A stretch of 16,334 bases of DNA from Zelonia costaricensis (lineage: Eukaryota; Euglenozoa; Kinetoplastea; Trypanosomatida; Trypanosomatidae). The stretch covers positions 1 to 16,334 of the forward strand of contig JASAOO010002994.1 in NCBI GenBank assembly GCA_030849075.1, given 5' to 3'. Below, piece after piece: positions 1 to 8,775 of this stretch (the first letter of the stretch is position 1; each line of letters opens with the position of its first letter). Below the pieces are notes generated by a model that saw nothing but the letters and a program-made list of their open reading frames with translations, was not told the DNA's origin and did not search any database. Made by a program: the position numbers and the translations under genes.

Positions 1-1
1 G

Positions 2-109
2 GCCAGCGCCAAGACCGCGTCGTCGTCATCGTCGCGCCGCGCCGCCTTCCGCCCGCGAGCCCACACCTCGCTGGTTGCCGCGCTGATTGTTTCACTCCTT
101 TTGTGCTGA
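2..109 (+). CDS. C-terminal end of an unidentified plus-strand protein (5' part outside window)
   Basis: Reading from base 2, 35 codons run from the left edge to a TGA at 107-109. The first 25 or so codons end mostly in G or C, as in the window's better coding stretches. The peptide has a Ser-rich stretch, a short basic spacer (RRAAFRPRAHT) and a hydrophobic end (SLVAALIVSLLLC) directly before the stop. That arrangement resembles a GPI-attachment signal, common on trypanosomatid surface proteins, or a C-terminal tail anchor. The product cannot be named because only the end is visible. Another frame is also open across this stretch, but it runs on through the tRNA and is not credible. Coding status is an inference from composition and the C-terminal shape. 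Confidence 0.4.
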   Translation, partial: ASAKTASSSSSRRAAFRPRAHTSLVAALIVSLLLC

Positions 110-270
110 GTTTGTGCGCTCTTTTGCAGCTTTGGAAGCCGTGGTTGCCGATACCCGGGGGCAGCCGCCACCCCAAAGGCGACGCCGCCGCGCATCGCAG
201 TGCTGAAAGGGGCCGAGGCTGCTTTGGCGAGCCCCCTATATCGGGTGTCAAATCTCGTGGAAGCGCGCTG

Positions 271-343
271 GCATTCCCAGCTCAGTCGGTAGAGCGCACG
301 GCTCTTGACCGTGTGGTCGTGGGTTCGATCCCCACGGAGTGCG
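271..343 (+). tRNA. tRNA-Lys (anticodon CTT)
   Basis: A complete cloverleaf can be drawn. The acceptor arms GCATTCC (271-277) and GGAGTGC (336-342) pair over seven positions with one T-G wobble. The D stem is GCTC/GAGC (280-283 with 292-295). The anticodon stem is CACGG/CCGTG (297-301 with 309-313), with loop CTCTTGA at 302-308, giving anticodon CTT at 304-306 after T33, which reads the lysine codon AAG. The T stem is GTGGG/CCCAC with loop TTCGATC (324-330). The internal A box (around 279-290) and B box (GGTTCGATCCC) for RNA polymerase III are present. Base 343 (G) is the discriminator; CCA is not encoded, as usual in eukaryotes. There is no intron. It is on the opposite strand to the recognisable protein genes to its right. 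Confidence 0.93.
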
Positions 344-344
344 C

Positions 345-348
345 TTTT
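345..348 (+). terminator. RNA polymerase III terminator of tRNA-Lys
   Basis: A run of four T residues starts two bases after the tRNA 3' end. T-runs of four or more on the non-template strand are the standard Pol III stop signal. Confidence 0.7.
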
Positions 349-415
349 CGACGAGGCAGCAAAAGGCGAGAGGGGACCGCGGCCGAAAAAACGAAGCACA
401 AAAAGCGTGCGGGTT

Positions 416-877
416 CAAGAGCCGCCAGACGAGCGGCAGCTTTGGTGCGTTCCCGTTCCTCGTCGGGGAGCGCACGCGTGTCGCTTTGTCAGGCCACCTT
501 CGCTTCTCACGGGTTTTGTTTTCCATTGGCAGGGGCACTGCCTTCGTTGCTGCCATCACCCCACACGAGGCGGGCCGCATCCACACAAGAAAAAGAGGCA
601 GTCTGATGGCGCGGTGGGCGGCTGTGCGTGCGAGAAGCAGAAATGCCNCAAGAGCCACCAGACGAGCGGCAGCTTTGGTGCGCCCCGTTCCTCGTCGGGG
701 AGCGCACGCGTGTCGCTGTGTCAGACCACCTTCGCTTCGCACGGGTTTTGTTTTTCATTGGCAGGGGCACTGCCTTCGTTGCTGCCATCACCCCACACAA
801 GGCGGGCCGCATCCACAGAAGAAAAAGAGGCAGTCTGATGGCGCGGTGGGCGGCTGTGCGTGCGAGAAGCAGAAATG
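416..877. repeat. Tandem direct repeat, two copies of about 230 bp separated by one N
   Basis: Copy 1 (416-647, 232 nt) and copy 2 (649-877, 229 nt) start with CAAGAGCC and end with CGAGAAGCAGAAATGCC. They differ by scattered substitutions and small indels. The only base between them is the N at 648. Several frames are open through the repeat, but no protein family is recognisable and the frames are not shared with the flanks. It lies between the tRNA gene and the end of the minus-strand genes, so it is probably spacer DNA of the strand-switch region. Confidence 0.88.
648..648. other. Assembly gap marker (N) between tandem copies
   Basis: A single N falls exactly between the end of one 230-bp repeat copy and the start of the next. 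This suggests a collapsed tandem array with unknown copy number and not one ambiguous base. Confidence 0.6.
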
Positions 878-1170
878 CCATCACGGCCGTCGAATGCTGG
901 TGGCGCCAACGGAGAGGAGAAGAAAACGAAACGTGGAAAGATGCAAAACAGCTGAGACACGCCATGGCAGAAAACAGATGGGTCAGAAAGGAGGGGCGAC
1001 GTGAAGTGGCCCGGAGGGAGGAGCGACCCGTGGTGGAGTTGCGTGTGGTGGTCCTCGTCGGCGCTGTAAGTCGGCGAGGAGAAAATGGTGTGGCGGTGCT
1101 GCGATGGTTACCGATCGCGCACGGGTGGCCAACAAGTGGGACGGGAGAGGGAAACGACAAACAAAGCGGC
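878..1170. other. Spacer without a supported gene
   Basis: The plus strand is purine-rich (GAGGAGAAGAAAACG and similar). A minus-strand frame from the neighbouring membrane-protein remnant stays open through here, but its G/C preference at third positions fades near 1190, so I regard the open frame as chance. This is probably the former 3' UTR and intergenic sequence of that gene. Confidence 0.4.
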
Positions 1171-1539
1171 TTATTGAAACAAAGGAGAAAAAGCACTGTC
1201 GGCCATGACTGGCCGTCGCTGAAGGGCTCGGCAGAGCTGGCCCCCGCCCCCAGCCCTGCTGCCTTCTCGGCGCGGCGCTTCAGCACGAAGCTGCGGTAGC
1301 GCAGGTGGCACCACGTGCTGGCAACGATCGCCGTCGCGTTGACGCAGAGCAGCATGACGAGGCTGTATTCCACGCACACCTTGCCGGCGCAGCGCGGGTA
1401 GATGGACCGGCGACCAGCCGCGAGATTCGCATCGCGCTGCTTCTTCGCCTGCCGGTTGTACATCTCGCCGTAGCCCGAAGCGGTTCAGCGCAATCACGGC
1501 GATGAAGGCGCCAACGTACAGGAAGTTGTAGTGAATATC
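1171..1539 (-). pseudogene. Frameshifted remnant of a membrane protein gene
   Basis: I do not recognise the family. On the minus strand, one frame (about 1539 to 1477) gives a hydrophobic segment (HYNFLYVGAFIAVIALNRFG). The protein-like reading then moves to another frame (from about 1475), giving GYGEMYNRQAKKQRDANL and a second hydrophobic stretch (SLVMLLCVNATAIVAS) followed by a basic region. The switch falls at the G run on the minus strand matching CCC at 1474-1476, as expected for one extra G. In the second frame nearly all codons end in G or C down to about 1190, which supports a coding past. There is no plausible ATG start: upstream the first frame meets a TAG near 1597 with no Met between. 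No stop ends the second frame at the expected place, while the first frame has TAA at 1171-1173. It looks like the 3' part of a small multi-pass membrane protein, truncated and shifted. Boundaries are approximate. Confidence 0.5.
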
Positions 1540-2176
1540 GTGCCTTCGGGCTCCCCATCTGTCCGCACCGAATGGATGTAGTTGCTGTGGGAAAGGCTAG
1601 AGTACGAGGTGGATAGGCTACCGCATGTGTGCATCGATCGCAGCACGCCTCATCCATCGTAGGTCGTCATGGCGATTATAACCCCATCGTAGCTCTCTCA
1701 ACCAAAAAGCTGCAGTCTCGGGCACCCCTGCAGTGGCCACACACCAGAGCAGGAGTACTCGTTGTTTATTGATGGGCTTCGACAGGGGGGAGCTGGCGTC
1801 CCAGCCCTACCCCTCTCGACACTCCTGCCCTCGAGTGAGGAGGGTGGGGTAGGAGGTGGGAGCTGACACAACAATCGGCAGAGCGGGGCGAGCACACGGC
1901 AGAGTGCAGAAGAAGCCAACACACAGAAAAAGCACGATGAAGTGCTGAAAGTGGTGCAGGATGAACGGAACATCAGCGCCGCCATCGAAGCAGCGTACAA
2001 ACTCGTGGAGGAGGACTGGCGAGGAGGAAACAGGGGAGACGCAGAAAGAGGAGGCATGCAACATGAGCTGCAGCTCACATCTTCAGTGGAGGCCAGCCTC
2101 GACGCGGCGACTAGCAACGGCCGGCGTGCGCAGTACACATAGAGCACACCCGAGACCACCGCGAGCTTGGTTGAGC
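1540..2176. other. Spacer without a supported gene
   Basis: Open frames exist on both strands, but none shows a consistent codon preference or a recognisable motif. A short hydrophobic minus-strand stretch (TKLAVVSGVLYVYC, about 2120-2170) adjoins the possible coding remnant just to its right. Nothing else is seen. Confidence 0.35.
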
Positions 2177-2324
2177 TCACGAGGCGCCGCTGTACACGGT
2201 GGAGATGTTGGACGCACAAGCGCTGAGGCCGCGAACCAGGAAGAGTGCCCGCCGGTTCACAGATCCGCCTAAGGCGGTGGCGTCGGAGTGCCGGGAGAGA
2301 CAGCGTCGGATGTGCGGCGACATT
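2177..2324 (-). pseudogene. Possible short coding remnant, product unknown
   Basis: Minus-strand codons from about 2324 to a TGA at 2177-2179 (peptide ending NISTVYSGAS) mostly end in G or C, roughly four in five by eye, more than the spacer around them. Just past the stop, another minus-strand frame gives a transmembrane-like stretch (TKLAVVSGVLYVYC). The pair could be the broken 3' end of a surface-protein gene whose frame has slipped. The upstream part is Pro/Ala-rich and does not look coding. No family is recognised, and this may be chance in GC-rich DNA. Confidence 0.22.
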
Positions 2325-3954
2325 GCGACGTGGAGGCGCACAACCGTGCAGCCGTTGGTGGTGTGCAGCGGGCATGCGTGGTGAGCAGCGAGTATGTGTG
2401 GGATCGGCTGTGTGTTAGAGGCGTGGTGTGCCTTCTCGGGGTGTGGCCGTGTCGCCGTGCACGCGTGTGTCGGGGTACGGAGGGAGAGAAGTGGTGGAGG
2501 TGGTGTTCCCATGGACGGCACCAGCGCTGGTGGAGGGGGGGGGGGCGTCGCGAAGAGAGCGGCGGCAGCGGCGGCCGGCGACACGGCACCGTAGCGTGCG
2601 CGGTGTCACGATGCAGCACGGACTGGCGCGGCACCTGCGGCGGGGCGAGAGGTGCCGCGGCCACGTGGCGTACGTCACGAGCAGAGACCGCTCTGCCACG
2701 AAGGAGGGGAGGGGACGGCAGCAGCAGCGGCGGCGCCTCAGACGCCCGTGCACTGCTCAGGCGCGCCATCCTTCGCCCACGCATTGCCTGTGTGCCTTGG
2801 GCAGAAGTTCGGATTACAATACGAAAGATCGCCACCGAGCGAGCGGTGGGGGAGGCTTATTTGGCTCGTGGGAGAAGAAAGCGAAAACACAACGAAACAT
2901 AAAAAAACGATCGAGAAGAGGGGGAAGAGAGGGGGACGGAGGGTGCTCAGCACTTACGCCCGACGGTATCCAGTGTTATTGACTTCACACGATGGATCTG
3001 AAGGGGGGAGAGAAAAGGGGGTCTGCAGTTCCAGCGGCAGCCGGCGAGGCACGCGAAGAACGCAAACAACGGAGGCGGGGGAGCACGCGCGCCGGTGCAG
3101 CACCCACGCTGCCACCGCCCACGCGTGCCCACATGCGCCTCCACCGAAGCGTGCAACGACACGCCCGCACGCGGCGACGGTGGTGCAAGCAATAAAGCGA
3201 AAGAAGAGAAGCTGCTCTGCGCCGCTAATGCACTACCGCCGCGACGCACGCGTACCCGAGATCGCGTCGTGGCCGCTGATGCAACGAGGACGCCAGCGGT
3301 GGACACGAGTCGGGGAGCGGGAGAGACGGCGGCAGTTGGCAAGCGGACGCGAGACGGAGCAAGAGGAAGACACGCAGAAGAAAGCGCACTGCCTGAAGGT
3401 GGTGGTGGCGGAGAGGCGAAGGCAAATGCGAGAGGAGAGACGGGAAGGGGGAGGGGCTGTACGAGGCACAGCAATCGAACGGTGGCGTCAGGGACGGATG
3501 GTGGAGTATGAAAGGAGATATTTGGAAGAGATGAAAGCTACGAAGAAAGGCCGCACAAGGTTGCCTGCCTGCACCGCACATCTTATGCCGGCTGACGTGT
3601 AAGATGTCGCACGGCGTGCGGTGCGGCGTTTGGTGACGTGGGGAGGAAAAGAGAAAAAGCGCCCGCCCATCCGCGCCGCACGCGAGTGGTGCATGTGGCT
3701 GCACCCCCGCAGGGAAGTGCGCGTGGCAGTGGGCAGGGCTCGTTAGCTCGTGCACATGTGCGCTGGCAGTCCGTCCAGCACACAAAGAGCAGACAACGAG
3801 CCGCAGGGCTCAGCTCAGAACGACGCACCGTCCGCCGCGCCAGTGTTGTGCGCAGTGGTGACGTTGCGCCTGAGAGAGCTCACGCTGGAGGGGCGGCGCT
3901 GCACCTCGGCAGCCGGCGACTCACGTGGGGGAGCCACCACCATCTCTCGATGCC
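2325..3954. other. 1.6-kb spacer, probable 3' UTR and intergenic DNA of the surface-protein gene
   Basis: The sequence is strongly purine-rich on the plus strand (many GGAG, GAGAAG and AAGAAG blocks), so it is pyrimidine-rich on the minus strand, as expected for trypanosomatid intergenic RNA-processing signals. A long plus-strand open frame (2652-3602) is an Arg/Glu/Lys-rich translation of this purine bias and is not credible as a gene. No RNA gene or repeat is seen. Confidence 0.45.
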
Positions 3955-5155
3955 TCACATATGCCAGTTGCCGTGCATCGGCATCGGCGGCTGCGGCTGC
4001 ATCATCATGTGAGGTTGCACCGGCATCACCACAAGTGGCGGCACGGGCATCATCATCTGCGACGGGGTGCCCGGGGGTGGCGCCCAGGACCCGTGGGCCC
4101 CCGACGCGGCCCGGCTGTAGCGCGACCCCACCACATGCATCATCTCCTCATCGCCACCTTGCCGCACCTCGGCCTCCGCCGCCCCGGCACCACCGTGGAA
4201 GCTGGAGCGGCGACTGTACCCATCCTTGCCTGCAGCGCCGTCGTGGAAGGAGCGGTTGCTGAAGTCGCCGTAGCCGCTGTGGCGTGAGCGGAAGGAGCTG
4301 GCACGCGACATGTCACCCCGCTGCGACGACGTGTCCGCCACTGCGGTGGATCCGGCGGAGCAGCAGCACCCGTTGCACGCAAGGCACACCACGAGCGCAA
4401 TGATAACGCCAACGGCAACGGCACATCCGGCCGCGATGCCGACAATAACGCCAACGCTCAGCCCCGCGCTCTTATCCTCACTTGGCTTGGTTGTGGTGGT
4501 CGTCGTGGACGGCGTCGGTGAGGCGCTCGTGCTGGGATCGATGCTGCAGAAGGGGTACACCTGTGACGAGGGAGCGTGGGGGTAGGACCACAAGGTGGCG
4601 CTGTTGTCCTGCCAGCCCAGATCTCCGGTTTACCGCTCCATCACACCGTAGCGCTGCATTAGTGAGCCTGGGTAGACCACAGGGTTGGCGTGGGCACCCC
4701 AGTAGTTGTCCACCAGCGTGCTGACCATGGTGGCATCCGGCAGGTCCCTGGCGTTGCGGTTGCCCCTGGTAGAAGGCCAACGCATTCCCTTCCCTGGCGT
4801 ACCGTCCCTCGTCCCAGTGCCACATGCAGTGCACCGACGGCGCAGACGTAGTGCAGTTCGAAGGTGACAGCATCGTGGAGCGGCCCATGGGGCCGATTAT
4901 AAACGTGAGAGCCGAGGATTGCATCCGCGTGTAAAGTGTCTCGTACACGGCATTCGTCACCATGGGAAGCAGCGCGCCACCATCCGCTCCGCAGGTCGTA
5001 CTCCGCACGTGCCGTGTCCTGGTGTTGGGTGTGGATTCCATGGTGATCACCACCTCGTTGAGGCCGTACGGAGGCGCCGCAGCGTGGGCGGCAGTCACAG
5101 CGAAGGCGATCAGCAGCAGCGCGCACAGCTGCAGCAGCGGACGCGGCAGCGGCAT
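3955..5155 (-). pseudogene. Type I surface membrane protein gene, broken by a frameshift and an in-frame stop
   Basis: The likely start is the ATG at 5153-5155; upstream in-frame candidates are not ATG. Residues 1-25 form a clear signal peptide (MPLPRPLLQLCALLLIAF, cleavage after AHA). An ectodomain of about 230 residues follows, with a glycosylation sequon (NCT, residue 100), several cysteines and Trp-rich stretches (CMWHWDEG; GWQDNSATLW; VYPFC). A Ser/Thr/Pro stalk (TPSTTTTTTKPSEDK) leads to one transmembrane helix (AGLSVGVIVGIAAGCAVAVG plus about ten more residues), a Cys cluster and a tail of about 120 residues rich in Ser/Arg and then Met/Pro, ending at TGA 3955-3957. The reading must change frame at the G run matching CCCC at 4763-4766 (one extra base), and a TAA interrupts the second frame at 4630-4632. 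Total length is 1201 nt, consistent with about 400 codons plus one base. The Trp/Cys pattern faintly recalls a C-type-lectin-like fold, but I cannot confirm a family. If intact it would sit at the cell surface or flagellar pocket. The lesions suggest a pseudogene; sequencing error could explain the frameshift but less easily the TAA. Confidence 0.75.
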
Positions 5156-5209
5156 GGCAATGGTGAGGAGCAAGAAGGGGTGCGGATCGGCCACCTACAG
5201 CTGACGAGT

Positions 5210-5256
5210 CTGCCGCGGCGACGGAAGCGGCAGGCGAAAACGGAAGAAAGAAAGAT
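5210..5256 (-). promoter_or_regulatory. Predicted spliced-leader acceptor for the surface-protein gene
   Basis: On the minus strand a pyrimidine tract (CATCTTTCTTTCTTCCG then TTTTCGCC) at about 5256-5232 is followed by the first AG at 5211-5210 (GCGGCAG), 54 nt before the ATG at 5155. This is the usual arrangement for trans-splicing. Inferred, not measured. Confidence 0.4.
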
Positions 5257-5270
5257 GGACCAGATGGCGC

Positions 5271-5632
5271 GTGCACGCAACACGCCAACAGAGTCTGAAG
5301 AATCTGAGAAGAAATGGAGAAGATTCGAGCGGCCTGTCGGGTGTGCACGAGGGAGCACGGGGGACAAAGAGGGTCTGCCACTACAGGAGAGCCTCCGCTG
5401 CGAGTTGAGACAGGCAGCAGTGGNGGCCGCTGCGCAGGCGAGGGCAACGGGTGAGAGCCTGAGGACGAGCGAGAAGAACGGAGAAGAGACACGTGTGCAC
5501 GCACCACGCCAACAGAGTTGGAAGAAACAGAAAAGAGTCGAGCGGCCTGTCTGGTGTGCGGGAGGGGGAGGGGTTCAAGAGCTCTGCCACCACAGGAGAG
5601 CCTCCGCTGTGAGTTGAGACAGGCAGCAGTGG
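5271..5632. repeat. Imperfect direct repeat upstream of the surface-protein gene, with gap N
   Basis: Copy 1 (5271-5423) and copy 2 (5495-5632) share GTGCACGCA..CACGCCAACAGAGT, then GAGCGGCCTGTC, then GCCTCCGCTG..GAGTTGAGACAGGCAGCAGTGG, with small indels. The N at 5424 immediately follows the end of copy 1. The repeat lies just upstream of the predicted splice acceptor of the surface-protein gene. More copies may be hidden in the gap. Confidence 0.8.
5424..5424. other. Assembly gap marker (N) at repeat edge
   Basis: The N lies directly after the last shared base of repeat copy 1 (GGCAGCAGTGG). Confidence 0.55.
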
Positions 5633-6082
5633 GGCTGCGCACGGACCAGCACGAGAAATGAGGCTCTCGGTGTTCGACGAAGCGAGTCGAGTTCAACGCA
5701 CGTGTAAAGGCAGAAAAAGGAAAGCAGTGAAAGGCCTTCGGTGCGAGAAAGACGGCACTGTGCGATGGGGAACTGCACTCTGGGGCGGGTGCCGGATCTG
5801 CACACGCGGAGAGCACGGACTTGTGCACACAAAGGAGGGGTGAAGCGAGGAGAGAAGAGCTTGGAGGGAGGCGAGTCAAGAGATGCAGAAGAACACAATG
5901 AAGAAACGGCAGAGGACACACAAAATGCCGGAGAAGAGCACAGACACGACACGCCTGCGAAGGGGGTGAGCGGGCCGCTGTCTGGGGTTGGGTGAGAGCC
6001 TGCTTGCGTCTCCGTACGAGGTAGACGCCAGTGAGAGGCAGGAGAGCGAAGAGGAAAGCGGCACGGTCGCGGCTGGCAGGGA

Positions 6083-6096
6083 GGGGGGGGGGGGGG
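6083..6096. repeat. Homopolymer run of 14 G
   Basis: Uninterrupted G run in gene-free DNA; its length in the assembly may be unreliable. Confidence 0.9.
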
Positions 6097-8523
6097 CTCC
6101 TCGGATGCAGTGAAATAACTGCACGTAGTGCAACTTACTGCAGATCCACTCACGTTGCGGCGGCGCACTGGTGTGTCGCGTCTTCGAGCTCAGATGCGGG
6201 ACAGCGGACTGTCAGAGGGAGAGGCTGGGATGCGGTGAAAGTAGCGGAGGGATCGCACGGGGGATACACAGATGCAGACGTATGCAGGGGATGGGGGTTG
6301 GTGCGGGTGAGATGTGCAGGGGCGCGTGGGCGGGTGTGTGGGCGTGTGCCGTCGACTGTGGCGAGGTCCTGGAGTGCGTTCGTTTAGTGTGACTGCGCAG
6401 ACGCACACGGGTGTGATGGAGGAGGGGAGAGGCGCAGCATGTGCGGGTGGACGCGGGAAGCCACAGCGCGTTGGGTGTGGCGAGAGGAGAGCAGCAGAAG
6501 GGGAGCCGAGGTGAGAGAGGGAGGCGGCGCAGCGAGCGCAGAGAAGTCGCCAGCGCGTGAGCGCATCCACGCGTGCCGCGTGGGCTGCCCGCCATGGCAC
6601 TCTACCAAGGTGCGGAGAGGGGCTGGACGATGTGCATGCACGTGCCCGCACGTGACTCGCGTCCTCCACGACCGACGGTGGAGAGCAGGAGGGGAGACGG
6701 CGCACAAGAGAGACGCCGACGCACGTGCATCTTTGCCGTGGACACACGACCACCCGCAGCGAGCACGCACGCCGCAGGCACACGGGCAGACGTCGTGGGG
6801 GAGGGAGCGGGTGTGAGCAGCACGGAAAGAAAACAACACGGGCCGACACCGCCAGCCAAAACCACACCGGCACCGGAGCTGGACGTCGCCGTCAGCTGGT
6901 AGACGCGGAGCCACCCCCATTAGTACACAATTGAGGGGAGAACACACACCTCATGCGAAGAGCAGAATTCGAAAAGTGGAGTTGAGCGAAGAGACCTGAC
7001 GATGCCGGCGGAGTGCTGACGTTGCCACAACGCCGTACATGAAAAAGGAAGCAGCGCCGCAGCCCTTACTACCGGATGGAACGAGCCAGCCGAGTTCAGC
7101 ACAGCAGCGTGCACACCGTGTCACAGGAACGCGTGAGGCCGGAATGGGGGCAGAGCGAAACACCGCCATTTGAGGAAGGGACGTGCAGGCCGCAATGCTT
7201 CGATGCACGGGGGCTGGTGAGAGCTGGCCTGCAGCGCACCCTCTCTCACTCCCAGGGGGAGCGCCGTCCGCCATGCCGTGTGCGACAGCGTTGTATGGCG
7301 GTGCGTGCGTTTCGAGAGAACGGAGGTGCGGCGGCTTGCAGCAGCGGAACGCCTTGGAACTCCTGCGCTGCTGCTCCATTCCTTTGTTTCGTGTCTTCTC
7401 GTGCCACGGAGTCACGGAGACGGTGTAGAGGGCAGGAATGAGGTGGAAGCCACTACGATGAACAAGGAGAGCACAGTACAACGAAACCGGATACGCTGTG
7501 TGAGAACACGAGACCATCGGAATGAAGTGGAGCAGCAGAAGCCTTGCATCTCTGCCGGCTTGACGCGGGACAAGACACACCCTCTCGCATCCGACACGGT
7601 TAACACTCCGCCCTTCGCTCTATGGAGGCAAAGACGCCGCACAGCCGAGGTGCGGTGCGAGAAAGTGCGGCGGCGGCGACCACGTGAGCTCGCTTTACGA
7701 GGTCGCCGTAAGAAGGCTGCTCTGAGGAATGCGGGAGGAGAAAAAAGCGGCAAAGGTTGGGGCGGGGACCGCCGCGGCGTGAATGAGCCGGTGGTGCCGT
7801 GCCGCACGAGGTCGAAGGCTCTCGAAGCGATGCAAGAGAAACAGCTGGTGGAGAAGCAATAGAATGCGGCCCATGATGGGCAAGAGAGAACGACGCTGTC
7901 ATGCGATTGAGAGGAGCGACAAGGAGAACGTAGAATGGGGAAAACACCGTTGGAACCGCAGCACCGCAGCAGCAGCAACAAGCCCCACGGCAGCTCAGCA
8001 GTAAGGCGGGTGCGACGGATGAAGAAACAACAACAAAGCGGCAAAACGGAAAATCGCGAGAGCACGAGACAAGGTGCCTTCATCGTCTGGCCAAACGAAG
8101 CGACGAAGGGGCGAGCAGACACAGACGGCTTGAGAGCGAGCGCAGTGCCGGTTGCATCACTCTGGGGTATGCAGCTCGCAGCTCCCCACTGCTCACCTGC
8201 TCCTTGTCCATTGCCTCCGCAACAACACAGATAGTCGTTGGCCGCACCACCTTCGTTGCGAGTTGAAACCAAACCAAGGAGCACCCACCGGTTACTGAAG
8301 AGCCGGAGCGGCAAGCAAGGTCAGTGGGCTTCACCGTTGCGTCTCGACGTGCGGGCTCGACGGTGACGCAGAGAGGAGATATGACGTGCGCAATGGCAGC
8401 AGATGCGAGCAGCTCGCGGGACACCTCGGTTGCGAACAGCACCTCACGCCCGTACACCGCGAAACGGTTGTCAGTGGCGTGGATTACGTGAGACACGTGC
8501 ATGCCAGCGGCAGTGCTGTGTTG

Positions 8524-8535
8524 CCCCCCCCCCCC
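8524..8535. repeat. Homopolymer run of 12 C
   Basis: Uninterrupted C run in gene-free DNA. Confidence 0.9.
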
Positions 8536-8764
8536 ATTGCGGCACCGCATGTCCCTTTAGGACGCGGGCAAGACGCCACAGCGCAAAACTGAAACGGCGT
8601 TGGAGTGTGCGCAGTGCCAGCAGCGCTCAAGGAGAGTGCACGCTCGCCAACGCACCCGCGTGGAGCTTGCCGCAATGCAGGATGCACAGGCGGAGCCGCG
8701 GGGATGCTGCATCGTGAAGTCACGCTGGTCTTCACAAGTGGAATGGCACAGGAGCTGCTTGCAC

Positions 8765-8775
8765 GGGGGGGGGGG
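8765..8775. repeat. Homopolymer run of 11 G
   Basis: Uninterrupted G run, 230 bp from the C run at 8524, in opposite base polarity. Confidence 0.9.

Noticed and set aside
103..606. Plus-strand open frame of 167 codons
   Set aside because: It runs straight through the tRNA-Lys gene and the tandem repeat and shows no protein family features.
507..1170. Extension of the membrane-protein remnant's second frame toward 507
   Set aside because: Codon preference fades near 1190, the frame enters the tandem repeat and crosses the N at 648, and a Ser/Arg-rich low-complexity translation follows.
2652..3602. Plus-strand open frame of 316 codons rich in Arg, Glu and Lys
   Set aside because: The composition follows from the purine-rich plus strand; there is no domain, no upstream plus-strand acceptor tract, and the neighbouring genes are on the other strand.
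5156..5194. Start of the surface protein at an upstream GTG
   Set aside because: The codon is not ATG, and the ATG at 5155 gives a signal peptide of normal length.
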